Shown in pieces: positions 52,861 to 61,772 of a stretch of DNA of 64,000 nt. Made by a program: the position numbers and the translations under genes. Numbering within the stretch: the first letter of the stretch is position 1; the number at the start of each line of letters is the position of its first letter. The notes below the pieces were generated by a model. It was given only the letters and a program-made list of their open reading frames with translations. It was not told where the DNA came from and made no database searches. The stretch covers positions 109,682-173,681 of the forward strand of contig NZ_NPOA01000011.1 in the NCBI RefSeq assembly GCF_002287375.1, read 5' to 3'. Source of the stretch: Virgibacillus profundi. Lineage in GTDB: Bacteria; Bacillota; Bacilli; Bacillales; Amphibacillaceae.

Positions 52861-52994
52861 TAACTTTTTTAGGCAGTAAAGGAAATATATCCATATTCCT
52901 TTCTGGGGCTCCGATTACTCGCCCCACCGTAAAGATTTGCATAAGTGCAACAAAGGCATCGCCCAAAGGCTGGCGAGTGCCAAGTTTTCTAATG
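52861..52994. repeat. Dispersed structured intergenic repeat, long copy 2
   Basis: Nearly identical to 14818-14953. The first stem reads AAAGGAAATAT/ATATTCCTTT here against AAAGAAAATAT/ATATTTCTTT there, a compensated base-pair change. The following GGGGC/GCCCC stem and the distal hairpin are kept. Confidence 0.87.
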
Positions 52995-53058
52995 TTTATC
53001 CTTTGAAAATCATGTAGATACTAACAAATGAAGTAAGTGATTAAAAGGAGAAATCTCA

Positions 53059-53637
53059 ATGCGTCCAATTTTATTATTGCTGCTTATTCTTATCTTATCT
53101 GCATGTCAAAATGAAAGTCAGACTACTCGCGGTGTGGACATGTATAATTCATCAGGGGATATGGTGGGTACTGCTGATTTGACCGAACAGCCTGATGGGG
53201 TTCAAATAAAATTAAAGCTGGAAGGATTAACTCCCGGTTTTCATGGGATACATGTACATGAGTATCCCAAATGTGAAGGCCCTGAATTCACCAGTGCGGG
53301 CAATCATTTTAATCCGGAGGGTAAAGAGCATGGATTAATGCATCCGAAAGGAGCTCATTTAGGAGACTTACCTAACATTGAAGCTGATGGGGCTGGCCTT
53401 GTTGAAGCAGAATTAATGCTGGCAGGTGCAACCCTTATGGAAGGTAAAAATTCATTATTACAGGGGGAAGGAACTTCATTAATTGTTCATGACGGACAGG
53501 ATGATGGCGTGACTCAGCCAAGTGGTAATTCAGGTGTACGGATTTTATGTGGAGAAATTAAGACCGAGCCTGAAACAACCTCAAGTGAATCACCAACAGA
53601 CCCGACAGATTTTAATGAAAAGCAGGAAGAAGAATAA
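53059..53637 (+). CDS. Cu/Zn superoxide dismutase-like lipoprotein
   Basis: A 192-residue lipoprotein with lipobox ILSAC (Cys near residue 16) and a Cu/Zn SOD domain. All metal ligands appear present: HVHE, the bridging His of NHFNP, His in KEHG, His and Asp in GAHLGD, and His in LIVHDG; the active-site Arg is in SGVRILCG and the disulfide cysteines in KCEG and LCG. B. subtilis YojM is reported defective in copper binding; this one looks complete. The C-terminal tail is acidic and disordered. It probably removes superoxide at the outer face of the membrane. Confidence 0.92.
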   Translation: MRPILLLLLILILSACQNESQTTRGVDMYNSSGDMVGTADLTEQPDGVQIKLKLEGLTPGFHGIHVHEYPKCEGPEFTSAGNHFNPEGKEHGLMHPKGAHLGDLPNIEADGAGLVEAELMLAGATLMEGKNSLLQGEGTSLIVHDGQDDGVTQPSGNSGVRILCGEIKTEPETTSSESPTDPTDFNEKQEEE

Positions 53638-53648
53638 CCTGATTCATT

Positions 53649-53682
53649 AAAAAAGCCATACTTCATTGGAGTATGGCTTTTT
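53649..53682. terminator. Bidirectional terminator between the SOD gene and patB
   Basis: AAAAAGCCATACT pairs with AGTATGGCTTTTT, symmetric A and T tracts, between converging genes. Confidence 0.9.
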
Positions 53683-53737
53683 AGGTTTGAAACAAATTAG
53701 GAATAACACGTAACAAATAAGAGAACAGTTCAATCTA

Positions 53738-54913
53738 CTACAATCTAATGTTTACTGCCTCAATAATACGATTTACGCCATCTTCTAGTGTCTCACGGGG
53801 ACATGCAATGTTCATCCGCATGAAGGCACCACCCTCGACACCATAATCAACACCAGTGTTAAGACCTACTTTAGCTTGCTCTATCATGAATTTCTTCAAT
53901 TCTTTACTATCCATGTTCAATTCACTGCAATCAATCCATAATAAGTAAGTTCCTTCTGCTTGAACAACTTTAAGTTCCTTTGTATGTGCAGCGAACATTT
54001 CTGTAACATATTCCTGATGGCTTTTCAGTACAGCAAGCAATTCTTCCAGCCAGGCTTCCCCGTGCGTATAAGCAGCCTCTAATGCTGTATTGCCCATTGT
54101 ATTAAGCATATTGTGAAATCCTTGTTTACCAAATTGAGCATCCAGTTTTTCCCGCTTCTCTTTGTTGGCTGTAATCACATAGGAAGCATCTAAGCCAGCA
54201 AGATTAAAAGTCTTTGATGGAGCCATAAAAGTAATGGTTTGATCAGCAATTTCCTCAGAAAGAGAAGCAATCGGAATATGGCGGTTTTCTGAAAAAACAA
54301 GATCACAATGAATTTCATCTGCCAAAATTAATACATCATATTTTAAACAGAGCCGGGCCATTTCTGATAATTCTTCTTTCTTCCATACCCGTCCAACCGG
54401 ATTATGAGGGGAGCATAAAATAAAAGCCTTTACTCCCTGTTTAAGCTTTTCCTCAAAGTCTTCAAAATCAATCTGGTAATAGTTATTTTCTAGTATTAGC
54501 GGATTCCTAACAACTTTCCTGTCATGCTCAGTAATTACACTGTAGAATGGAGTGTATACAGGTGTTTGAACTAGAATCCCATCATTCGGTTCTGTAAATG
54601 CCTGAATTGCCATATGTAGGCTAGTAACAACACCGGAACTAAAGGACAGCCATTCCTGATCTATTTTCCAGCTATGTCTCTTGTCGGCCCAATTAACGAT
54701 AGATCCTTTCACATCACTATCAATAATAGTATAGCCATAAATCCCATGCTGCGCCCGTTTTACTAAAGCATCATTTACTGCTTCCGGTGCTTTAAAATCC
54801 ATGTCCGCTACCCACATTGGCAGGACATCTGTTGTCTGGAAAACAGGTTCAAGCATGTCCCATTTAACAGAACGTGTATTTTTTCTATCATGCAAAACTT
54901 CAAAGTTATCCAT
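53738..54913 (-). CDS. patB: PatB/MalY-type PLP-dependent C-S lyase
   Basis: A 391-residue fold-type I PLP enzyme of the MalY/PatB family: LPMWVADMDFKAPEAV, CSPHNPVGRVW, ADEIHCDLVF and the PLP lysine in APSKTFNLAGL. It cleaves cystathionine or cysteine S-conjugates to thiols, pyruvate and ammonia. AGGAGGT precedes the ATG; an extended -10 (TGTTATAAT) lies about 40 bp upstream. A leftward terminator upstream of that promoter isolates it from further right. Confidence 0.92.
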   Translation of the reverse strand: MDNFEVLHDRKNTRSVKWDMLEPVFQTTDVLPMWVADMDFKAPEAVNDALVKRAQHGIYGYTIIDSDVKGSIVNWADKRHSWKIDQEWLSFSSGVVTSLHMAIQAFTEPNDGILVQTPVYTPFYSVITEHDRKVVRNPLILENNYYQIDFEDFEEKLKQGVKAFILCSPHNPVGRVWKKEELSEMARLCLKYDVLILADEIHCDLVFSENRHIPIASLSEEIADQTITFMAPSKTFNLAGLDASYVITANKEKREKLDAQFGKQGFHNMLNTMGNTALEAAYTHGEAWLEELLAVLKSHQEYVTEMFAAHTKELKVVQAEGTYLLWIDCSELNMDSKELKKFMIEQAKVGLNTGVDYGVEGGAFMRMNIACPRETLEDGVNRIIEAVNIRL

Positions 54914-54986
54914 ATATAAAACCTCCTGACATCATTAGGGCTATTATAACATTAATAAAAGACAGCGTGAAAAAAAGAGAAAAAAA

Positions 54987-55012
54987 AGCAAAGCGTTAAA
55001 AACGCTTTGCTT
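54987..55012 (-). terminator. Leftward terminator upstream of patB
   Basis: AAGCAAAGCGTT pairs with AACGCTTTGCTT; read leftward eight T follow. No minus-strand gene lies to its right, so it may guard patB from antisense transcripts or be left from a lost gene. Confidence 0.75.
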
Positions 55013-55100
55013 ACAGGGGGAATACGAGAAAGTCTTACATTTATAGTTATACCCCGTATTTAAATATATAAACACATATTTATAAATTATTTATTAAAAA

Positions 55101-55130
55101 TGAAACTTTTTATAAGCAAAACTTCGTTAT
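55101..55130 (+). promoter_or_regulatory. Putative autoregulatory ECF promoter
   Basis: TGAAAC (55101-55106) and CGTTAT (55125-55130), 18 bp apart, precede the sigma factor gene by 40 bp, as expected for an ECF sigma factor reading its own promoter. Confidence 0.6.
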
Positions 55131-55169
55131 ATAGATGAACGTTGCTTGGCGGAAGGGGGGAAGTCACCT

Positions 55170-55721
55170 ATGGAAGAAGATGAAATCATCAAACTGGCAA
55201 AGGCCAAAGATGAAAAGGCATTTGAACAATTAGTCAATCAGTATAAGCCGATTGTTGAGAAATTTGCTTTTCAATTTGGAATGGAACCGGAAATTATACC
55301 TGATATCGTACAGGAAACATTTATTAAGATTTACCGAAAAATCCATCAATATCATAGAGGGAAATTTTCAACATGGATTTATCAAATTACATTAAATGTG
55401 ACAAGGGATTATTACCGCAAAAGAAAAAGAGAATTCAACTTAATAGATAAAGCAAAAAAGACGCAAATAATGGAAATTCAGGGTGGCTATTATTTCGAAA
55501 AGGAGGAGCATTTATTTTTACATGAATGCATACAGAAATTAGATCCAAAGTATAAAACACCAATTATCCTTTACTATTTTCACGATAAAACCTATGAAGA
55601 AATTGCAATGATCCTAAAAATTAAATTATCCTCTGTTAAGACGAGAATTCACCGTGGGAAAATGAAATTAAAAGAAATTTATGAACAAGCAGAAGGGAAG
55701 GAGGTTTATATGAATGGATGA
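55170..55721 (+). CDS. ECF-type RNA polymerase sigma factor
   Basis: A 183-residue ECF sigma factor: region 2 with AFEQLVNQYKPIVEKFAFQF and DIVQETFIKIYRKIHQY, region 4 with YKTPIILYYFHDKTYEEIAM and LSSVKTRIHRGKMKLKE. The ATG at 55170 has AGGGGGG upstream. Its stop overlaps the start of the next gene by 8 bases, so the sigma and anti-sigma proteins are translationally coupled. The subgroup is not identified; the preceding TGAAAC motif suggests envelope-stress type. Confidence 0.9.
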   Translation: MEEDEIIKLAKAKDEKAFEQLVNQYKPIVEKFAFQFGMEPEIIPDIVQETFIKIYRKIHQYHRGKFSTWIYQITLNVTRDYYRKRKREFNLIDKAKKTQIMEIQGGYYFEKEEHLFLHECIQKLDPKYKTPIILYYFHDKTYEEIAMILKIKLSSVKTRIHRGKMKLKEIYEQAEGKEVYMNG

Positions 55722-57348
55722 TAAGAAACTTGATAATCTGCTGCATGAAATGAAGGATGATTATGAGAAGCTGCCGGAATATACCAGCACAGACAATGTG
55801 ATGAAAAGTATTGTAAATCAAAAAAGAAAAATAAGCCGGGGCAAAATAATTCCAGGGCTTGCGATAATTGCCGGTTTGCTCTTATTTATGCTGATTTCAC
55901 TTCCATATGTGAATGATTTTGACCAAGCCGACAATGATACTAATTATTTGGAAATGTATTATTTAAAACAGAAGGAAGAATTTCGCGAAATACTCGGTAT
56001 TGAAAGTGTGGATTCTTTTAATGTGATTAATCAGGCAGATGTAATTCTAGAGCATTATGGTTCAACAACAAATCCTAAGGAAATTGAGCAGGCTAAAGCA
56101 GATATTGATGGGTTATTTACAACACCCAGACAGATCATGAAGGAGATTGTTAAAGAAAATAATCCGGTAAAAGAAGAAACACTGGAAAAGCTATTCATTA
56201 ATATGAGAGATTTAGGCTATAATTTAAGTGATTACTGGAGGAATTTATTAGCAGATTATAAAATAACGATAGATCAACAGAAACTGATTATAGATACACA
56301 GGATCAGCCGGAAAATTATACGGGACCGGAAGAAATCGCTGAGTTTCTTGTTATGCTGAAAGAACAGGGTTTTCTTGTAGCAAATAGTACAGATGGCAGG
56401 AATGATGCAATGTACTTGGAAATGAACTATGAGTGGCTGGTAGATAATATTGAAAATTGGAATGGACATGAGGGTTTCAGAGATTATCTAGGAATGCTAG
56501 GGAACCAAGTTGATTCCTATATTCCCGGAGTCGGGAACAGGCACGGGATTCCATGGACCGAATTTGATGAGATTTTGCTAGATCTTGAAAAACTACTGGA
56601 GTCTTATCCTAAGGATCGTGAATTTTTAGTTCACTATACTAGTATCTATTCTACGATGAATAAATATCTTAATGATTATCTTGCAGGTGGAGTTGATACA
56701 CTTAGTCTAGCTGGGGAAAAACATCTTGATAACGCAGCACAGAAGGAATTGAAGCGTTTTGTGGAAAACCACGAGGAATCAAGGTTTCACGCGATTGTTA
56801 AGGATGCTGTGAACAAATATGAAAACGAAAGTGATTGGGTCCGAGAAAGAGGAATTTTTCATGTGGACTATGGTGTACTTTCCATTTTATTTGATGAACA
56901 TTTTCGGGAAATTTCTTTTGAAAACATCGAGTTGGTTAACCGCTGGCCGATGAGCCAATTTACCTTTGAGCAATTTCATAATTATGAGGCGGAGAAAAGT
57001 CAGGTTTTTCTGGAGAAACTGAGCGCATTTGAAATTCTCTCATTATACATGTATGCACATGACAACCGGGATGCTGATTTGTATAGCACCTTGTATTCAA
57101 AGGAAAGTGAATGGAGAGAAGAAGACAAAGAAAAGCTGATGAATGTTTCGGAACAGGAAGAGCTTGAGTACTACTGGCGTGAAATAATAAATCGGTCAAC
57201 ACATGTAATTAGAGAAGTAAAGGATAATGAGAATAAGGTAAATTATATTTTGTTAGAAAATCCGGTGAGCCCGGTAGAAGTTACAGCAAGTATTCAATTG
57301 GTAAAAGAAGATGGTATTTGGAAAGTGCTTGATAGGACAATAGAGTAA
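55714..57348 (+). CDS. Single-pass membrane anti-sigma factor candidate
   Basis: A 544-residue protein: an N-terminal cytoplasmic part of about 44 residues, one transmembrane helix (45-66, IIPGLAIIAGLLLFMLISL) and a large extracytoplasmic domain of about 475 residues rich in charged and aromatic residues. Overlap with the sigma gene and topology make it the likely anti-sigma factor. No zinc-binding HxxxCxxC motif is present in the short cytoplasmic part. The last 100 residues resemble the SnoaL/nuclear transport factor-like fold used in some sensing domains (weak). The outer domain is far larger than usual for anti-sigma factors. Confidence 0.78.
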   Translation: MDDKKLDNLLHEMKDDYEKLPEYTSTDNVMKSIVNQKRKISRGKIIPGLAIIAGLLLFMLISLPYVNDFDQADNDTNYLEMYYLKQKEEFREILGIESVDSFNVINQADVILEHYGSTTNPKEIEQAKADIDGLFTTPRQIMKEIVKENNPVKEETLEKLFINMRDLGYNLSDYWRNLLADYKITIDQQKLIIDTQDQPENYTGPEEIAEFLVMLKEQGFLVANSTDGRNDAMYLEMNYEWLVDNIENWNGHEGFRDYLGMLGNQVDSYIPGVGNRHGIPWTEFDEILLDLEKLLESYPKDREFLVHYTSIYSTMNKYLNDYLAGGVDTLSLAGEKHLDNAAQKELKRFVENHEESRFHAIVKDAVNKYENESDWVRERGIFHVDYGVLSILFDEHFREISFENIELVNRWPMSQFTFEQFHNYEAEKSQVFLEKLSAFEILSLYMYAHDNRDADLYSTLYSKESEWREEDKEKLMNVSEQEELEYYWREIINRSTHVIREVKDNENKVNYILLENPVSPVEVTASIQLVKEDGIWKVLDRTIE

Positions 57349-57350
57349 AA

Positions 57351-57389
57351 AAAAGGATGTTCCTGCCATTTTGGGAACATCCTTCTTTT
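57351..57389. terminator. Bidirectional terminator between the anti-sigma gene and pgi
   Basis: GGATGTTCC pairs with GGAACATCC, with A-rich left and T-rich right flanks, between converging genes. Confidence 0.9.
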
Positions 57390-57391
57390 AT

Positions 57392-58738
57392 TTATAATCT
57401 TTTTTCGAGTTCTTCCTTCTCTTTTTCAAATCCTGGCTTACCAAGCAATGCAAACATATTTACCTTATATGCTTCTACCCCTGGTTGATCAAATGGATTT
57501 ACTCCGAGTAAATAACCACTGATGGCACAGGCTTTTTCGAAAAAGTAAACCAGATATCCGAATGTATAGGTATCAAGTTCCGGAACTTCAACAATCAGGT
57601 TAGGTACCTGTCCATCTGTATGTGCTAGAAGTGTTCCCTGGAATGCTTTATCATTTATTTCATGAATGGTCTTTCCTGCAATATAATTTAAGCCATCGGA
57701 ATTTACTTCATCTGCTTCCAATGTCATGTCTTTTTTCGACTTATTCACATGAAGTACGGTTTCAAATAGATCTCTGCGTCCATCTTGCACATATTGTCCA
57801 AGCGAATGCAGGTCTGTTGAGAAATTAGCCGATGAAGGATAAATTCCCTTTTGGTCTTTTCCTTCACTTTCGCCAAATAACTGTTTCCACCATTCTGCGA
57901 AATATTGCAGGCTTGGTTCATAATTGATGAGCATTTCAATTGTTTTTCCCTTGTTATATAGGATATTTCTTACTGCTGCATATTGATATGCAGGGTTATC
58001 TTCAAGCTTTGGTTCAGCCAGATCATTCATGGCAGCATGCGCTCCCTGCATCATATCATCAATCGAAATACCGCTGACTGCAATTGGCAATAAACCAACA
58101 GCTGTTAGTACAGAATAGCGGCCACCGACGTCATCAGGGATGACAAATGTTTCGTATCCTGCTTGGTCTGCACTTGTTTTTAATGCACCCTTTTCTTTAT
58201 CTGTTGTTGCATAAATGCGTTTTTTTGCTTCTTCCACACCATATTTTTCTTCCAGATATTTTTTGAAAATACGAAAGGCAATTGCAGGCTCAGTAGTCGT
58301 ACCACTTTTTGAAATAATATTGACCGATACATCTTTGTCTTTGAGTACATCAAATAATTCACTTATATACGTTGAACTCATGTGATGACCGACGAAAATA
58401 ACCTGTGGTGCATTTCGCTCCTTTTTTGAAAGAAGGTTTTGAAATGAATGATTAAGCATTTCCAGTGCAGCACGTGCACCTAGATAGGATCCACCAATTC
58501 CAATCACAAGTAAAATGTCTGAGTCTTGTCTGATTTTTTCAGCACTTGCTTTTATCCGGGAGAATTCCTCTTTATCATAGCTTTCAGGCAAATCCACCCA
58601 TCCTAAATAGTCACTTCCAGCACCTGTTTTATTATGCAGCTGATGATGTGCAGTTTGGACATATGCATCCAGGTTATTCAATTCTTGTTGATTAAAAAAT
58701 TCAAGAGCTTTGTTATAGGTAAATGAAACATGTGTCAT
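57392..58738 (-). CDS. pgi: Glucose-6-phosphate isomerase
   Basis: A 448-residue phosphoglucose isomerase of the short Gram-positive type. Signatures are [48 protein letters not shown] and the late catalytic Lys region [13 protein letters not shown]. It interconverts glucose 6-phosphate and fructose 6-phosphate. GAGGAATTTTA precedes the ATG. Its position beside yugI matches B. subtilis. Confidence 0.97.
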   Translation of the reverse strand: MTHVSFTYNKALEFFNQQELNNLDAYVQTAHHQLHNKTGAGSDYLGWVDLPESYDKEEFSRIKASAEKIRQDSDILLVIGIGGSYLGARAALEMLNHSFQNLLSKKERNAPQVIFVGHHMSSTYISELFDVLKDKDVSVNIISKSGTTTEPAIAFRIFKKYLEEKYGVEEAKKRIYATTDKEKGALKTSADQAGYETFVIPDDVGGRYSVLTAVGLLPIAVSGISIDDMMQGAHAAMNDLAEPKLEDNPAYQYAAVRNILYNKGKTIEMLINYEPSLQYFAEWWKQLFGESEGKDQKGIYPSSANFSTDLHSLGQYVQDGRRDLFETVLHVNKSKKDMTLEADEVNSDGLNYIAGKTIHEINDKAFQGTLLAHTDGQVPNLIVEVPELDTYTFGYLVYFFEKACAISGYLLGVNPFDQPGVEAYKVNMFALLGKPGFEKEKEELEKRL

Positions 58739-58845
58739 TAAAATTCCTCCTCGTAACTAATATTTCTAGTCTTATTTTACTTTAACGAAGTGAAGTTGAT
58801 AAATCAAGAAAGAGCTTGCGCAGATTAGGGAAAGGGGAAAAAAGA

Positions 58846-58974
58846 TAAAAAAAGTAACCACGCTAAGCCTTATAGGGCATTTAGGGTGGTTATTTCAAAT
58901 TGTAAGCTGCTCCTTTGAAGGGCATTTACATCAGACATTAAAAAAAGAGGTAAACTCACACCTCGAGTTACCTC
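58846..58974 (-). terminator. Two leftward terminators between yugI and pgi
   Basis: The nearer to yugI (58941-58974) pairs GAGGTAACTC with GAGTTTACCTC and ends in seven T. The second (58846-58895) pairs AACCACCCTAAATGCC with GGCTTAGCGTGGTT and also ends in seven T. Confidence 0.8.
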
Positions 58975-58984
58975 CCTTCTTAAA

Positions 58985-59359
58985 TTATTTCTTGAATTCT
59001 TCTGACTGCTCAATCCATTCTTCAAGCTTGTCTTTCAACGTGTTGAAACCTGAAGTGTCATTGTCCTGCTGTTTTGCAGGCTGTGGTTTACTTGTTTTTG
59101 CCGGTTTTTTTGGTGCTTCTTCTGTAGCACGGATAGATAATGATACTTTATTATTCGCTTCGTCAACATTAAGGATTTTTACTTTTACTTCGTCCCCAAC
59201 GGTCAAATGCTCGTTAATATCTTTAACATAACCATGTGTTACTTCAGAAATATGAACCAATCCTTGGATCTCCTCATCTAAAGCAACAAATGCTCCGTAT
59301 GGCTGTATCCCTGTTACTTTTCCATCTAAAATTTGACCAGTCTCAAATTTGCTTGTCAT
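58985..59359 (-). CDS. yugI: S1-domain RNA-binding protein YugI (general stress protein 13)
   Basis: A 124-residue protein with one S1 domain (residues 1-75: GQILDGKVTGIQPYGAFVAL, IQGLVHISEVTHGYV, VKVKILNVDEANNKVSLS) and a Lys/Pro-rich, probably disordered tail. It likely binds RNA or ribosomes. The ATG at 59359 has AGGAG 9 bases upstream; a TTG three codons earlier is less likely. Confidence 0.92.
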   Translation of the reverse strand: MTSKFETGQILDGKVTGIQPYGAFVALDEEIQGLVHISEVTHGYVKDINEHLTVGDEVKVKILNVDEANNKVSLSIRATEEAPKKPAKTSKPQPAKQQDNDTSGFNTLKDKLEEWIEQSEEFKK

Positions 59360-59459
59360 GCTGAACAACTCCTATATATTCGATTCCTTTTACACAATAT
59401 ATGATTTTAACACAAATTAACCAGACTGGCAAAAGAATATTCAGGGATGTGAGGGGAAT

Positions 59460-60458
59460 TTACCATGAAGCTAGTGTTATCATTGTGTCATTTTCTTTTA
59501 AAATAAAGTTAGGTAAGGGATTAATTTCCCATGTATCATCACGTATGATACCTAGCAAAAGCTGTTGTTTGCTTAAATAATAACCAGAGGCATGCATGAA
59601 TGATTTATTTACCAGTTCATCGATGACTTTTGTATGATAGAATTGCTGGCTTTTTAATAATTGTAAAACATCCTCAAATGGCAGTGCGGTTTTAACACGT
59701 GAGAGCTCATGAAAAAGTAATGCGCTCATGAAGTCATTAGATTTAATAATGGTTGTTGCTCCAGCTCGTTTAGCGTTCTCTATTTGTATTTTGGATAAAA
59801 TTTCGGCAATGATAGGAATGTCTTTGTTATTTCCTCTGATTGCCACAGTGGTTAATATTGTATAATTATCCGCCGATCGTTCTTTTTTTGAAATATCAGC
59901 AGTTATAATAACACGATCTGCTTTTTCGATGTTAGCCCGATTTAATGTCTGGTCTTCTGTGGCATCACCATGAATGAAATGAACCGGGTAGTGCTGATAG
60001 GCAAGATGATTTAGGGTTTGATCAATGAGAATAATACGAATATCTGGATCGTTTTTGACTGTTATATCAATCAATTGCCTTGTACGCTCATTCCATCCAA
60101 TAAAAATAACATGCCCATTTCCCTTGAAAGCCACGTTACCACTAGCCAAATTTTGTTCATGCTTAAATGCTGTTGCTGCAAATGTAGTAATATAGTAAGC
60201 AATTAACCCTCCACCTGAAAGGATTAAGAGTATTGCAACAACCTTCCCGTGAAAACTTATTGGAATATAATCACCATAGCCCACAGTTGCCCCAGTTACA
60301 AAAGCCCACCATATCCCGTCGAAAATCGTAGGAAATTCTTTAGGTTCTACAAAGTGGATAATTAGACCGAAAGCAAACATGAGAATAAAAATAGTTAGCA
60401 GCAGTTTAATAATAACAGGGAGTCGAAAATACATATGTTTAAAAAGTCTTATGCTCAT
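59460..60458 (-). CDS. yugO: Two-helix potassium channel with RCK domain (YugO-type)
   Basis: A 332-residue channel subunit: N-terminal helix (17-37), pore loop with selectivity filter TVGYGDY, second helix (70-92), then an RCK/TrkA-N domain with HVIFIGWNERTRQLID (degenerate Rossmann loop) and a C-terminal TrkA-C-like part. B. subtilis YugO mediates potassium release in biofilm electrical signalling. The filter is intact. The gene stands alone, downstream of the thioredoxin-like gene on the minus strand. Confidence 0.92.
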   Translation of the reverse strand: MSIRLFKHMYFRLPVIIKLLLTIFILMFAFGLIIHFVEPKEFPTIFDGIWWAFVTGATVGYGDYIPISFHGKVVAILLILSGGGLIAYYITTFAATAFKHEQNLASGNVAFKGNGHVIFIGWNERTRQLIDITVKNDPDIRIILIDQTLNHLAYQHYPVHFIHGDATEDQTLNRANIEKADRVIITADISKKERSADNYTILTTVAIRGNNKDIPIIAEILSKIQIENAKRAGATTIIKSNDFMSALLFHELSRVKTALPFEDVLQLLKSQQFYHTKVIDELVNKSFMHASGYYLSKQQLLLGIIRDDTWEINPLPNFILKENDTMITLASW

Positions 60459-60580
60459 GTACAGGTCACCTTTTTATATCAATTCTATGTAATCAGTATG
60501 GACATAGATTAGGTGAAATTATACAAAAAAGACCGACACATTATTTTTGCATCAGCCTTTTGGTTGTTTCTCTATTATTT

Positions 60581-61129
60581 TCATTGCAATGTTTGTTTCA
60601 AACTGGAATATATTTCATCCCAGAAATCAGTATTATCACGGAAAGATTTATTCGTAAACATAATCATCTCGTTGAATTTTTCTTTATAATCTGCTGCATC
60701 CTGATCAGGCAGTGCATCACGTGATTGATCAATAAAGTCTTGCACCTTTTGTGCGCGTGGTCCCCATTTTGCAACTTCATTTCCGGATTCATCTATAAAG
60801 ACAAAAATAGGAATAGAACGTGATTTGCCGTTCGTTAAATATTGGTCCATTAATTCCAAATTCTGATCACGTAGCAGTACGCTTACATCAATATTTGCTG
60901 CTTCAGTCAGACGGAGTAAAATCGGCATGTTTACCATAGCATCACCACACCAGTCCTCAGTTAGAATAATGACGCGCAGATTCTTGTTCTTAAGCTCCTG
61001 ATGGAATGCTTCATCTTCCGGCACGGAAAAATTATCATAAATATGTAGCAATCCTTCTTTGTTCTTTTCCATTGATTCAATGTATGTATCTGGTGACATA
61101 CCTTTTTCAAACCATTCATTCAGTGTCAT
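60581..61129 (-). CDS. Thioredoxin-like family protein
   Basis: A 182-residue thioredoxin-fold protein with VIILTEDWCGDAMVNMPILLR, where the active-site position is WCGD with a single Cys, followed by RSIPIFVFID including the cis-proline. The missing second cysteine means it is not a dithiol oxidoreductase of the usual kind. The ATG at 61129 has GAGGAGAG 9 bases upstream; the upstream 78 bases of open frame are excluded. Function unknown. Confidence 0.82.
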   Translation of the reverse strand: MTLNEWFEKGMSPDTYIESMEKNKEGLLHIYDNFSVPEDEAFHQELKNKNLRVIILTEDWCGDAMVNMPILLRLTEAANIDVSVLLRDQNLELMDQYLTNGKSRSIPIFVFIDESGNEVAKWGPRAQKVQDFIDQSRDALPDQDAADYKEKFNEMIMFTNKSFRDNTDFWDEIYSSLKQTLQ

Positions 61130-61247
61130 TATCAATCTCTCCTCATAAATTATTTGGCTCTTCATTTGTTTCTTCTTTAAATTCTTAGTTGATAGAAAGT
61201 ACGACATAGTGAAAAATCATTTGCAAACGCTGGTTGAGAGCAGGGAT

Positions 61248-61560
61248 TCGCTACGGAAGCACATTTCGCTTTCCGCGGGCGGCTGGTGAGCCTCCTCGTG
61301 CTACTCTTAGGGGTCTCACCTATGCCTTTCCTCCCGCAGGAGTCTTCAATGTGTTTCCTCCGCTGGAATTGTGCTTTTAAAACTTTATTAAAACTTTCTT
61401 GATTAATTAAACAAATGCTTCCACATTTACATTTATGATGGTTGTTTGGAGCGTAGGACCGTTGACTCCTGCGGGAAAAGCACGTGTCTGAAGACCCCGC
61501 AGAGTGGTTTTCTCGAGGAGACTGAAGCCGTGCCCGCGGAAAGCAACGGTCCGCAGCGGA
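61248..61560. repeat. GC-rich two-hairpin dispersed element, copy 3
   Basis: Same plan as the copies at 28410 and 50327: left module bounded by GGAAGCACAT and ATGTGTTTCC, right module by GGACCGTTG (61456) and CAACGGTCC (61544). The tract CGTCGCAGTTTATAGATT just downstream is shared with copy 1. The remaining gap 61561-61772 shows no gene apart from the ribosome site of the peptidase. Confidence 0.9.
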
Positions 61561-61772
61561 AAATAACCAAGCACATACGTCGCAGTTTATAGATTTTCTG
61601 TCAAATACTATAATCTTTTTAATCTTGGGAACCTTGGTACAGTCTAATATTCAGGAAATCTCCAAGTCTTTTCCTAAATGGTACTCAATTGTACATACTT
61701 AGTAAACAGATGTGCTCAAATAAAGAATTTTTGCTATGATTGTACTAAAGATTAATGAAGGAGGAATTTAAT

